Positions 33,777 to 42,337 of a stretch of DNA of 43,545 nucleotides are shown piece by piece. The notes below the pieces were generated by a model. The model ran no database searches, was not told the DNA's origin, and saw only the letters and a program-made list of their open reading frames with translations. A program made the translations under genes and the position numbers. This DNA comes from Virgibacillus indicus. Lineage in GTDB: Bacteria > Bacillota > Bacilli > Bacillales > Amphibacillaceae. The DNA is taken from the NCBI RefSeq assembly GCF_002266285.1, contig NZ_NPMS01000015.1, positions 1 to 43,545 of the forward strand, read 5' to 3'. How positions within the stretch are numbered: position 1 is the first letter of the stretch; each line of letters starts with the position of its first letter.

Positions 33777-35630
33777 ATGGATCCGAGTTTATTGTTTGAA
33801 ATAACGCTTATAGGTCTATTAGGGATCGGATCTCAATGGTTGGCGTGGCGTTATCGGATGCCGGCCATTGTAGTAATGTCAGTCACCGGCCTGCTGGTTG
33901 GTCCAATTTTCGGTTTGATTAATCCAGGAGAAGACTTTGGCGATATATATAGTCCAATAATTTCAGTTGCAGTAGGAATTATTCTTTTTGAAGGCAGCTT
34001 AAATCTAAGCTTTAAAGAACTTCGTGGGATTGGGAAGCCAATCTTCAGAATTTCCACAGTCGGAGCATTTATTGCATGGATTCTCGGATCACTGACAGCG
34101 CATTATATTGCAGGTTTGTCATGGGCAGTAGCATTTGTTATTGGAGGCTTGTTTATTGTTACAGGACCAACAGTTATCCTGCCGCTGCTCCGTCAGTCAA
34201 AGCTGAAGCCGAGACCTGCCAAGATATTAAAGTGGGAAGGAATTATTGTAGATCCAATTGGGGCATTATTGGCGGTTTTTGCATTTGAAATTATTGCATT
34301 TATAACTTCCAGTGATCCGGATGGAACAAAACTGATGCTGTTCTTTGCCGCATCCTTCTTTGCGATTATTCTGGGATGGGCACTTGGGAGAGGACTTGGC
34401 TGGATGTTTGAAACCGGTCATGTTCCCGAATTTCTGAAATCACCTGCAGTAATCGTGACGGTAATTATCTGTTTTACAGGTGCAGATATGGTAATGCATG
34501 AAACAGGGTTGTTGTCTGTTACGGCAATGGGGATTACCTTAGCCAACATGGGAATCAGCTCCATTTCAGATATGCGTCATTTTAAGGAGAATATATCAGT
34601 TCTCCTAATCTCTGCCATTTTTATTATGTTGACCGCTTCCCTGGAAATGGAAATATTGCTGCAAATTTTCAGTCCAAATATAATAGGCTATGTATTATTG
34701 ATGATGTTTATTGTGCGACCATTTTCTATATTTATATCAACGATGGGCACAAAGCTGTCGTTCAATGAAAAGGTACTGGTTGGCTGGATAGCACCAAGGG
34801 GTATTGTTGCATTGACTGTTTCCGGGTACTTTGCATCAATTTTGCTGGATGCAGGTTATGAAGATGCGCAGATTTTAACTACATTAACCTTTGCACTAGT
34901 ATTTTTTACAGTTGTTGCACATGGCTTCACGATCAGACCATTGGCAAAAAAACTTGGATTATCGATGGAGGACAAACCGGGTACGTTAATAGCTGGCAGC
35001 AACCCATTTACAGTTGAATTAGCGAAGTCACTATCAAAAGCTGATATTCCGGTTATTATTGTGGATTCCTCATGGCGGAATTTAAGAAAGGCCCGTGAGG
35101 CAAGTATTCCATTTTATCATGGAAATATGCTTTCAGAGCAAACAGAATATAATCTTGATACAATACCATATGAATATTTACTTGCCTTCACGGATGACCA
35201 TGCATACAACTCACTTATCTGTACTACGTTTATGCCGGAATACGGGCGAACGAATGTGTTTAAGGTAAGTCCATACAATCAGATGAATGGCGATTTCTCC
35301 AGTGGGGTTGTATCAAAGGTTGGCGGCAGAATATTATTCGATAAGAAATTCTCCATGGATGACCTTATGGATAAATTGAACAGCGGTTATGTTTTCCGGA
35401 CAACTAATCTGACACAACAATTTAATTACCAGCAGTATGTTTCCGAAAAAGATGATTCCACCGTATTTCTCTATTTAATAAAACCATCAGGGCAGCTAAA
35501 GTTTTATTCAGAAGAAATGAAAACTGTCCCACAAATTGGTGACAAAATCATTAGCCTGACGCCACCAAATAAAGAAAAGGCAAAGATACAGGCAAGGCTG
35601 AAAAATCAGCGCAGTAATAATGGAAATTAA
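33777..35630 (+). CDS. CPA-type Na+/H+ (or K+/H+) antiporter with C-terminal TrkA-N-like domain
   Basis: The 617-aa protein has about 12 membrane segments (1-400) and a cytoplasmic C-terminus. Family motifs are VTGLLVGPIFG, VGIILFEGSLNLSFKEL, GGLFIVTGPTVILPLLRQ and KWEGIIVDPIGALLAVFAFE, with the Asp expected in ion exchange. The C-terminal 200 residues resemble a TrkA-N/RCK nucleotide-binding domain (LAKSLSKADIPVIIVDSS, FTDDHAYNSLI), but the glycine motif is degenerate (AGSNPFTVEL). GTGGGGGGA precedes the ATG. Such antiporters support sodium and pH homeostasis in halotolerant bacilli. The cation is not determined. Confidence 0.85.
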   Translation: MDPSLLFEITLIGLLGIGSQWLAWRYRMPAIVVMSVTGLLVGPIFGLINPGEDFGDIYSPIISVAVGIILFEGSLNLSFKELRGIGKPIFRISTVGAFIAWILGSLTAHYIAGLSWAVAFVIGGLFIVTGPTVILPLLRQSKLKPRPAKILKWEGIIVDPIGALLAVFAFEIIAFITSSDPDGTKLMLFFAASFFAIILGWALGRGLGWMFETGHVPEFLKSPAVIVTVIICFTGADMVMHETGLLSVTAMGITLANMGISSISDMRHFKENISVLLISAIFIMLTASLEMEILLQIFSPNIIGYVLLMMFIVRPFSIFISTMGTKLSFNEKVLVGWIAPRGIVALTVSGYFASILLDAGYEDAQILTTLTFALVFFTVVAHGFTIRPLAKKLGLSMEDKPGTLIAGSNPFTVELAKSLSKADIPVIIVDSSWRNLRKAREASIPFYHGNMLSEQTEYNLDTIPYEYLLAFTDDHAYNSLICTTFMPEYGRTNVFKVSPYNQMNGDFSSGVVSKVGGRILFDKKFSMDDLMDKLNSGYVFRTTNLTQQFNYQQYVSEKDDSTVFLYLIKPSGQLKFYSEEMKTVPQIGDKIISLTPPNKEKAKIQARLKNQRSNNGN

Positions 35631-35661
35631 AAATGAGCGCTTATTACCAAAGCTATAATAT

Positions 35662-35701
35662 AAAAGCTGAATCCCCTGTTTTAATTGGGGATTCAGCTTT
35701 T
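35662..35701. terminator. Bidirectional terminator after the antiporter gene
   Basis: AAAAGCTGAATCCCC (35662-35676) pairs perfectly over 15 bp with GGGGATTCAGCTTTT (35687-35701); T-runs lie on both strands, serving the antiporter and the convergent DUF2512 gene. Confidence 0.92.
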
Positions 35702-35711
35702 AATTTTAAAA

Positions 35712-36188
35712 TTATTTTTGTTTTTTGTTGTTTTTATCTCGGGAACGTCTGGTTGATGATTCCATTTCTGTTTCGGTACCAAACTCAGTTTGGAAGTCTC
35801 GATTTTGTATTAATTTTGCTTCATTCTCCACATCTGCTATTTCATCATCCAACACCCGATCAAACATGTACCGGTGGAAGAAAAACTCTCCAATTCCAAT
35901 AACCGCTGCTGAAACCAGTGAAATGGACTCGAGTGGAATCGGCTGTTCAAGAAGTAAAGCACCCAAGATCCAAATCCCTGCCCATGCTATTATAAAATCA
36001 ATGACTGACGCTACAAAGTTTTCAAGGTGGGGTAAGATAAACACATCGCCAAGATAGGATACAGCTGTTAATATAAAACTAATTGTCAGCATTTCAATGA
36101 AGGTTGTATCAAAGAACCAGTTTAAAGCAATCCATAATACTGCCGAGATCATTAGGAATTTGATAAAAAATGCAATTATATACCTCAT
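35712..36188 (-). CDS. DUF2512 membrane protein (YndM-like)
   Basis: The 158-aa protein has four hydrophobic helices (about 4-25, 29-50, 57-80, 85-105) followed by a charged cytoplasmic tail rich in Glu, Arg and Lys. Sequence features such as SYLGDVFILPHLENFVA match the DUF2512/YndM family, found mainly in spore-forming Bacillaceae. Function is unknown. AGGGAG lies upstream of ATG 36188. It is monocistronic and convergent with the antiporter. Confidence 0.8.
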   Translation of the reverse strand: MRYIIAFFIKFLMISAVLWIALNWFFDTTFIEMLTISFILTAVSYLGDVFILPHLENFVASVIDFIIAWAGIWILGALLLEQPIPLESISLVSAAVIGIGEFFFHRYMFDRVLDDEIADVENEAKLIQNRDFQTEFGTETEMESSTRRSRDKNNKKQK

Positions 36189-36307
36189 TTCCGATGCTCC
36201 CTTTTAAATTAATTTCTATTCCACTATAGGTTACCCGTGATACAGCCGGCTATTCCTGCCATATGGGCAACTAGTGGAAAGCTATGGAGACATCAGAAAT
36301 TAATAAA

Positions 36308-36333
36308 ATGACCCCTATAGCCATAGAAGTCAT
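36308..36333 (-). terminator. Terminator of the small coiled-coil gene
   Basis: Read on the minus strand, ATGACTTCTAT pairs with ATAGGGGTCAT (two internal mismatch/wobble positions), followed by TTTATTAATT. Confidence 0.65.
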
Positions 36334-36356
36334 TCAGATCTTACTCTATTTTTTGT

Positions 36357-36539
36357 TCACTTATCTAGTTCTTCTAATTTACGGTTTACCTCTGCAATTT
36401 CATCTTCCAGCCGGATTAACTGTTGTTCAGCAGAAGATACTCGTCCTTTGACATATTCTAATTTATCCATGTCGCCTTGAATGCGTACATAATCTGATTT
36501 CAATTCGGTTAACTGTGCTTCCAGTTCTTTTTTGGTCAT
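36357..36539 (-). CDS. Small coiled-coil protein, 60 aa (SE1832-like)
   Basis: The 60-residue protein is predicted to be one continuous alpha-helix with heptad-spaced Leu/Ile/Val (LEAQLTELKSDYVRIQGDM, RLEDEIAEVNRKLEEL). GAGGTG before ATG 36539 and a terminator after it support a real gene. The pattern KSDYVRIQGDMDKLE resembles the short SE1832-type proteins conserved in staphylococci and bacilli, whose function is unknown. It probably forms a dimer or binds a partner helix. Confidence 0.7.
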   Translation of the reverse strand: MTKKELEAQLTELKSDYVRIQGDMDKLEYVKGRVSSAEQQLIRLEDEIAEVNRKLEELDK

Positions 36540-36628
36540 TTCTGTTCACCTCATTAGTAAGTGTATCTGAATCTGCCTTTACAAAACAAGCATTTCCTAT
36601 ATTATTTTAGTAAAGGGGAGAAAATCAA

Positions 36629-37462
36629 ATGCTTGTTACGTATACATCTTCAGTTAGAGATTATCTGGATAAAGTAGAGGCATTACTTCTAAGGAAAGAG
36701 GCATGCAATAACTTAATGCTGGGAATTTTGGACCGTCTTCTGACACATAAAGCCGATTGTCACCTCGGTTTTGTGGAGAAAGATGGACAAATAGTTTATG
36801 CATTTATGCAGACACCTCCAAATAATTGGATTTTAGCGGATGCTGATTTGGTAAATGAAGATATTTTAAAAGCTGTTGCTGTATTCCTCCATGAACAGAA
36901 TATGGATGTTCCTGGTGTACTTGGTCCTGACGGCAGTGTCGAAATATTTGTCGAAAAATGGAAGGAATTAACTCATGCAAATGTATCCATACATATGAAA
37001 CAGCTCATCTATCAGTTGGATGAGGTACAGATTAAACCATCGGCTGACGGAAATTTAATTCATGCCGCTGAAAAAGACCTCCCGCTGATCGCAAACTGGC
37101 TCTATCAGTTTGGCCAGGAGGCAAACGAAAACATAGACCGATCCCAGGCTGAGCAAATGGCTGCAAATTTTATTAAAAACCAAAGTCTTCACTTGTGGGA
37201 GGCAAATTCAGAAATTGTTTCCATGGCAAATACGTCCAGGAAAACGAAACATGGAGCCTCTATCAATGCAGTATTTACTCCAGATCAATTCAAAAAGAAA
37301 GGCTATGCAACAAATGCTGTTGCGGCTTTAAGCCAAAAACTGCTGGATCAAGGGTTTCAATTTTGCAGTCTGTATACGGATAGAGAAAATCCAACTTCGA
37401 ATGGGATTTATAAAAGGATTGGATATTATGAAGTTGGCATATCTATTGTTTATAACTTTTAA
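36629..37462 (+). CDS. GNAT family N-acetyltransferase
   Basis: The 277-aa protein has a C-terminal GNAT domain: the acetyl-CoA binding loop is KKKGYATNAVAALSQ (about 226-240), and the last strands are CSLYTDRENPTSNGIYKRIGY. The N-terminal half is a divergent GNAT-like domain (NLMLGILDRL, VLGPDGSVEIF), a two-domain layout seen in several Bacillus acetyltransferases. Substrate is unknown. GGGGAG lies 8 nt before the ATG. It is flanked by its own terminator and followed by repeat element C. Confidence 0.8.
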   Translation: MLVTYTSSVRDYLDKVEALLLRKEACNNLMLGILDRLLTHKADCHLGFVEKDGQIVYAFMQTPPNNWILADADLVNEDILKAVAVFLHEQNMDVPGVLGPDGSVEIFVEKWKELTHANVSIHMKQLIYQLDEVQIKPSADGNLIHAAEKDLPLIANWLYQFGQEANENIDRSQAEQMAANFIKNQSLHLWEANSEIVSMANTSRKTKHGASINAVFTPDQFKKKGYATNAVAALSQKLLDQGFQFCSLYTDRENPTSNGIYKRIGYYEVGISIVYNF

Positions 37463-37463
37463 C

Positions 37464-37497
37464 AAGAAAAGCGGACCAAAGATGGCCCGCTTTTCTT
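37464..37497 (+). terminator. Terminator of the GNAT gene
   Basis: AAGAAAAGCGG pairs with CCGCTTTTCTT around a short inner stem, 2 nt after the stop. Confidence 0.85.
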
Positions 37498-37519
37498 AAT
37501 TAGATTGTCTGTGTTTGAC

Positions 37520-38131
37520 GCAAAATATATAGATTGCGAACTAACTGCTCTGTTGATTCCAACTTCGGACGGATGTTTCGCGGGTTGAACGAATTATCAG
37601 GATTTGGATTACTTCTCTGATCCCAACAGCCAGAAATAATTAGCCACCGGTCACATAGCGCGCCTCTCTAAGCCCCAACAGCCAGAAACAAGTAGCTACC
37701 GGTCACATAGAGCGCCTCTCTAAGCCCCAACAGCCAGAAACAAGTAGCCACCGGTCACATAGAGCACCTCTCTAAGCCCCAACAGCCAGAAACAAGTAGC
37801 TACCGGTCACATAGAGCGCCTCTCTAAGCCCCAACAACCAGAAACAAGTAGCTACCGGTCACATAGAGCGCCCCTCTAGGCCCAAACAGCCAGAAATAAT
37901 TAGCCACCGGTCACATAGAGCGCCTCTCTAAGCCCAAACAGCCAGAAACAAGTAGTTACCGGTCACATAGAGCGCCCCTCTAGGCCCAAACAGCCAGAAA
38001 TAATTAGCCACCGGTCATATAGGGAATGTTTCGGTGGATAGCTGATATGATGGGTGGAACTGTGGTTATATTTCCTTAGCGACCGATGGAATTATCATCG
38101 CTGATTTTACTTCGCAGTTTTCATCAACTCA
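37520..38131 (-). repeat. Dispersed 52-bp-repeat element, copy C (8 units, inverted)
   Basis: This is the same element as at 13152 and 19975, in opposite orientation and with the longest core. Units starting (C)AGCCAGAAA on the plus strand lie at 37627, 37679, 37731, 37783, 37835, 37887, 37939 and 37991, each exactly 52 bp apart with no indel. Ends are GCAAAATATATAGATTGC (37520-37537) and GCAGTTTTCATCAACTCA (38114-38131). The arm shared with the left side of A and B lies at about 38032-38080. Each unit contains ACCGGT and a small hairpin (TAGAG-loop-CTCTA). There is no coding frame and no spacer-like variable sequence. Confidence 0.92.
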
Positions 38132-38166
38132 GAAGTATAGAGCAATGAAATTTACGAAAACAGCTA

Positions 38167-39267
38167 TTAAATTAAAGCATCTTCTTTATTCTTTTTAGAT
38201 TCTTGGTACGTTTTATAAAAATGGATAATGATTGTTTTTAAAACAGAGTAGAATGGTACTGCAAATAAAATTCCCAGGAAGCCGCCAATACTGCCGGCTG
38301 CTAAGATTACCGTAATTACTGTCAGTGGGTGCAGATCAAGGGCACGGCCCATAACATTTGGCGAAATTAAATTACTTTCTATCTGCTGTGCTGCAATCAT
38401 GACAAGGGAAACCCAAACAATCATCATCGGTTCCTGAAAAGCACCGACAATTAATGCTGGAATTACAGCGATGAATGGTCCTGCGAATGGTATGACGTTC
38501 ATCAGCATGGCGAACAAGGCCAATGTCAGTGAATAATCAAGACCAATAATAAGATATCCGATAAACAGTAATACACCTACAGCAAAACTCACAATCAGCT
38601 GCCCCTGAATAAAAGCAGTCAGAGTTTCATCAATTTTTGAAAACAGGCTGCGAATATTGTTTGCCTTTTTCTTTTTAAAAATTTGTGTAATGAAAGGCAA
38701 AAATTTCTCTCCGTCCTTCAACATGAAAAATAGGAAAAAAGGAATCAGTACAATTCCGGCAATTATGCTGATAACCTGGCCAATAAACCCACCAATAAAT
38801 CCAAAAATATTTTTCGATATATTTTCCAGATGGGATGGTATATCAGCAGCAAAATCATTTATAGCTGAAACCACCTGCTCTGGTATAGCTGTGTAATTGG
38901 ACTGCCAGTAATTAATGAACTTTTCAACACTGGTTATCATCCCCGGAACACTTTCTATGAAGTTGGTAAACTGCTTCTGTGCAATTGGCCAAATATACAT
39001 GACGAATAAAAAGATAAGCAAAATCAGAAGCAAAAATACAAGGATAATAGATACAATCCGAGGTATTTTAAACCTTTCAAAAAAGTGCATCACCGGCTTT
39101 GTCAGGTAAAAAAGAATTCCTGCGCCAATAAGTGGAAAAGCTACTGCCCCTACGTATTGCAGTAGTGGTACAAAAATAAAATCAGTTGCGGAAATTAGCA
39201 TAATTAGCAGAAATACCAGGATGAAAAAGACAAGAGCTTGAAACCATCGTTTGTTTACCATTAACAT
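38167..39267 (-). CDS. AI-2E family transporter
   Basis: The roughly 366-aa membrane protein has about eight helices arranged as in the AI-2E/PerM family: an N-terminal helix pair, a soluble stretch (about 95-150), then paired helices with FFLFFMLKDGE, AFIQGQLIVS and LNVIPFAGPFIAVIPALIVG. Members range from autoinducer-2 export to Na+/H+ antiport and general permease roles, so substrate cannot be given. Candidate starts are GTG 39270, ATG 39267 and ATG 39261; AGAAAG lies 5 nt before ATG 39267, which is preferred. Confidence 0.85.
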   Translation of the reverse strand: MLMVNKRWFQALVFFILVFLLIMLISATDFIFVPLLQYVGAVAFPLIGAGILFYLTKPVMHFFERFKIPRIVSIILVFLLLILLIFLFVMYIWPIAQKQFTNFIESVPGMITSVEKFINYWQSNYTAIPEQVVSAINDFAADIPSHLENISKNIFGFIGGFIGQVISIIAGIVLIPFFLFFMLKDGEKFLPFITQIFKKKKANNIRSLFSKIDETLTAFIQGQLIVSFAVGVLLFIGYLIIGLDYSLTLALFAMLMNVIPFAGPFIAVIPALIVGAFQEPMMIVWVSLVMIAAQQIESNLISPNVMGRALDLHPLTVITVILAAGSIGGFLGILFAVPFYSVLKTIIIHFYKTYQESKKNKEDALI

Positions 39268-39390
39268 CACTACTTTCTTCCGATAAGTATAGTTTCTATT
39301 CTAACGGCAATCGATTATAATAGGAAGTTTTTTAACATTTTGCCCCATTGAGTTATAGATATACAAGACTCATAGAATATTCCATGAAAG

Positions 39391-39410
39391 TATGGTAAAA
39401 TTCTACCATA
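39391..39410. promoter_or_regulatory. Inverted repeat before pgcA
   Basis: TATGGTA (39391-39397) and TACCATA (39404-39410) form a 7-bp inverted repeat with a 6-nt loop, 10 nt before the GGGGG ribosome binding region. It could be an operator or a 5'-leader hairpin; no matching regulator is recognised. Confidence 0.35.
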
Positions 39411-39434
39411 TATAATCGCTTGGGGGCATGGGAA

Positions 39435-41177
39435 ATGACTAGTTGGGAAAAGGTTTATCAGAAGTGGAATACTTTTCAAAATCTCGAACCATCACTGAAA
39501 TCAGATTTGGAAAAAATAAAGGGTAATGATGAAGCATTGGAAGATGCCTTTTACAAAGAGCTTACCTTTGGAACAGGCGGCATGAGAGGTGTTCTTGGGC
39601 CTGGTATCAACCGAATGAATATATATACGGTAAGAAAAGCTGTAAACGGACTGGCAAACTATTTGCTGGTTAATACAGTTAATGTAAAAGATCGTGGTGT
39701 TGTAGTTGCTTATGATTCCAGATACATGTCACAGGAATTTGCAGTAGAGACCGCAAAAGTTCTCGGGGCCTACGGAATAAGAACACATGTCTTTGATACG
39801 CTTCGCCCGACACCGCTTCTTTCATTTGCAGTAAGATATTTGGGAACAGTGGCCGGGGTTATGATTACCGCAAGCCATAATCCTCCTGAATACAATGGAT
39901 TTAAAGTATATAACGAAGACGGCGGTCAAATTATACCCGAAGAGGCTGAGGAGATTATTTCATCGATTCAGCAGACGGGAGACGAGCTGCTTGTTCCAGT
40001 TATGGAAAGAGAAGAGCTTGAGAAAAAAGATTTAATTAATTGGATAGGGAAAGAAATTGATAATGCCTATTTGGAACAATTAAATCTGATTTCCAAACTT
40101 GAACCAGAAGCAAAACAGAAGGAAAAGGATTTGCAGATTGTGTTTACGCCATTGCATGGAACCGCGTATAACCTGGTTATGGACGGATTGGAACAACTAA
40201 ACTTTTCACATGTGGATGTTGTGAAGGAACAAGCGAAACCTGATCCAGAATTTTCTACGGTAGAATCCCCAAACCCGGAAGAGCACCAGGCTTTCGAATT
40301 GGCGATTACAAAGGGAAAAGAGAACAATGCAGACATTTTACTTGGTACAGATCCAGATGCAGACCGTTTGGGTGTTGCTGTTAAAGATCCATCAGGTGAA
40401 TATAAAGTTTTAACCGGAAACCAGCTAGGTTCACTGCTGCTGGATTATATCCTTTCACATAGTGATCCAATTGTATTAAAAAGCGCACGTATGCTGAAAA
40501 CAGTTGTAACCTCAGAGCTTGGCCGAGCTGTGGCGGATGCTTATGGAGTTAAAACAATTGATACATTAACCGGCTTTAAATACATCGGAGAAAAAATTCG
40601 CCAATTTGATTCGACTGGTGAAACATTTATTTTTGGCTATGAAGAAAGCTATGGCTATTTAATAAGCAGTTTTGCCCGGGATAAGGATGCAGTCCAGGCA
40701 GCAATGATGGCATGCGAAATGGCTTATTACTGGAAAAATCAGGGAAAAACACTGCTTGAGGCATTAGATGTTTTATATGAAGAACATGGTTATTATTTGG
40801 AAGGAATGACTTCATTAACATTAAAAGGAAAAGAAGGGTCCCAGCAAATTGCAAAAATCATGGAAGAAATCCGCAATAATCCTTTAACAGAAATTGCAGC
40901 GTTTCAGGTGGAGAAAGTTGAGGATTACTTATCCAGTCAACGAACGGTATTGGGAAATGCACCTAAAATAGAAACAATCGAACTGCCAAAAGAAAATATG
41001 ATGAAATTTATTCTGGAACAAAACAACTGGGTGTGCTTGCGTCCATCAGGTACAGAGCCGAAAATTAAATGCTATTATGGAGTTTCCGGAGATAGCAAAC
41101 AGGACAGTGAACAAAAGCTTGCATCTTTAAAAGATAAGATGGAAGTTGTAATCAGCCAAATTACCGGATCAAATTAA
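39435..41177 (+). CDS. pgcA: Phosphoglucomutase/phosphomannomutase
   Basis: The 580-aa alpha-D-phosphohexomutase interconverts glucose-1-phosphate and glucose-6-phosphate, supplying precursors for UDP-glucose, glycolipid and wall polymers. Active-site loops are: phosphoserine TASHNPPEYNG (S147), metal loop GTDPDADRLG (D305, D307, D309), sugar loop GYEESYGYL, and phosphate loop RPSGTEPKIKCYYG. Length equals B. subtilis PgcA (YhxB). The frame opens five codons earlier with TTG, but ATG 39435 preceded by GGGGGCATGGG is the likely start. It is monocistronic. Confidence 0.93.
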   Translation: MTSWEKVYQKWNTFQNLEPSLKSDLEKIKGNDEALEDAFYKELTFGTGGMRGVLGPGINRMNIYTVRKAVNGLANYLLVNTVNVKDRGVVVAYDSRYMSQEFAVETAKVLGAYGIRTHVFDTLRPTPLLSFAVRYLGTVAGVMITASHNPPEYNGFKVYNEDGGQIIPEEAEEIISSIQQTGDELLVPVMEREELEKKDLINWIGKEIDNAYLEQLNLISKLEPEAKQKEKDLQIVFTPLHGTAYNLVMDGLEQLNFSHVDVVKEQAKPDPEFSTVESPNPEEHQAFELAITKGKENNADILLGTDPDADRLGVAVKDPSGEYKVLTGNQLGSLLLDYILSHSDPIVLKSARMLKTVVTSELGRAVADAYGVKTIDTLTGFKYIGEKIRQFDSTGETFIFGYEESYGYLISSFARDKDAVQAAMMACEMAYYWKNQGKTLLEALDVLYEEHGYYLEGMTSLTLKGKEGSQQIAKIMEEIRNNPLTEIAAFQVEKVEDYLSSQRTVLGNAPKIETIELPKENMMKFILEQNNWVCLRPSGTEPKIKCYYGVSGDSKQDSEQKLASLKDKMEVVISQITGSN

Positions 41178-41248
41178 TTATCCTTCTTATAGTTTGATGA
41201 TATATGGGAATGATAATTAAAAATATAATATTATCTGGTATGGTCTGA

Positions 41249-41277
41249 TTGACATTTTCCACAAAAAAAGGTTTAAT
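41249..41277 (+). promoter_or_regulatory. Promoter of the yybP-ykoY/terC transcript
   Basis: A perfect TTGACA (41249-41254) and TTTAAT (41272-41277) are 17 nt apart; transcription should begin a few bases before the riboswitch. Confidence 0.8.
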
Positions 41278-41295
41278 AGACTAACATAATATTTC

Positions 41296-41411
41296 CTAAA
41301 GGGGAGTAGCTGTACAGCTTTAGTCGTCATTACGAGATTTTCTATCTCCGGCTTGGCTGGCAACGAACGTTGTTTGCGAGACCTTTACCACTAACAGGTA
41401 AGGGTCTTTTC
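41296..41411 (+). ncRNA. yybP-ykoY manganese riboswitch with terminator
   Basis: P1 is CTAAAGG (41296-41302) closing with CCTTTA (about 41382-41387). The motif's conserved blocks are present: AAAGGGGAGTAG, then GTCGTCATTACGAGA, then CCGGC and TTTGCGAGACCTTTACC. After the aptamer, AGACCTTTACC and GGTAAGGGTCT with TTTTCT form a terminator that uses the 3' strand of P1, so manganese binding should prevent termination and turn the gene on. A second hairpin, ATGGTCTT/AAGACCAT (41419-41444), follows before the ribosome binding site. Class and gene below agree with known examples. Confidence 0.93.
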
Positions 41412-41466
41412 TATGTCCATGGTCTTGCCTGTTGGTAAGACCATTTTAATTTTAAGGAGAGTTTTC

Positions 41467-42249
41467 ATGGGAGCAGAATTATTAGTTGAGTATTTATGGG
41501 TATTGGTTGTATTAATCGGTCTCGAAGGTTTATTGGCAGCAGATAATGCATTAGTGCTGGCTATTATGGTAAAACATCTTCCGCCAAAACAGCGGAAAAG
41601 GGCATTATTTTATGGATTAGCCGGGGCATTTATCCTGCGTTTTGGATCATTATTTGTTATTTCGTTCCTTGTTGATGTATGGCAGGTACAAGCATTAGGT
41701 GCACTATACTTACTAGGTATTTCTGCAAAGAATCTATATGACAGGTTTAAACCTAAGAAAAAGGAAGAAAACGAAGAAGGGGAACTGAAAGAGCAATCTG
41801 GAAGCGGTTTTTGGATGACAGTAGTAAAAGTGGAATTTGCCGATTTAGCCTTTGCAGTCGATTCCATTTTAGCAGCGGTTGCTTTGGCGGTAGCCCTTCC
41901 TCCTACAGGCCTTGGCAATATTGGAAGCCTGGATACAGGACAATTCTTCGTTGTATTTGCCGGCGGTATGATCGGATTAATTATTATGCGATTTGCTGCA
42001 AACATATTTGTTGAACTGCTTCATAAACGTCCAGGCCTGGAAATAGCAGCGTTTGTTATTGTTGGATGGGTTGGTGTAAAGCTGGCATTGATGGTATTTG
42101 CACATGATGCGGTTGCCTGGATTCCACATGAATTCCCGCATTCAACATTATGGAAAGTTATTTTCTATGGTGTGCTGGTAGCTGTAGCAGTTATTGGCTG
42201 GTTTGCTTCAGGTCGGACAGCAACAAAGGTGAAAAAACAAGAGAATTAA
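41467..42249 (+). CDS. TerC-family membrane protein, probable manganese exporter (YkoY/MeeY-like)
   Basis: The 260-aa protein has about seven membrane helices. The acidic metal-binding motifs of TerC proteins are GLEGLLAADNALVLAIMV (about 17-34) and KVEFADLAFAVDSILAAVAL (about 122-141). The family exports Mn2+ and is thought to load metal into secreted proteins. Control by a yybP-ykoY riboswitch, which senses Mn2+, strongly supports that role. AAGGAGAG about 6 nt before ATG 41467 sets the start; an in-frame ATG at 41413 lies within the terminator region and is not used. Confidence 0.9.
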   Translation: MGAELLVEYLWVLVVLIGLEGLLAADNALVLAIMVKHLPPKQRKRALFYGLAGAFILRFGSLFVISFLVDVWQVQALGALYLLGISAKNLYDRFKPKKKEENEEGELKEQSGSGFWMTVVKVEFADLAFAVDSILAAVALAVALPPTGLGNIGSLDTGQFFVVFAGGMIGLIIMRFAANIFVELLHKRPGLEIAAFVIVGWVGVKLALMVFAHDAVAWIPHEFPHSTLWKVIFYGVLVAVAVIGWFASGRTATKVKKQEN

Positions 42250-42258
42250 TATTAAGAT

Positions 42259-42299
42259 AGCAATCATCACTTTTTCTAGCGATGATTGCTTATTTTTTT
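42259..42299 (+). terminator. Terminator of terC
   Basis: AGCAATCATC (42259-42268) pairs with GATGATTGCT (42281-42290), followed by TATTTTTTT. Confidence 0.92.
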
Positions 42300-42337
42300 C
42301 CGAATCGGGTAGGGATAAATAGGAGGAGTGATTTAAT

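Noticed and set aside
37627..38042. Regular repeats resembling a CRISPR array
   Set aside because: The whole 52-bp unit is conserved, with no unique spacers, and no cas genes are nearby; it is a tandem repeat.
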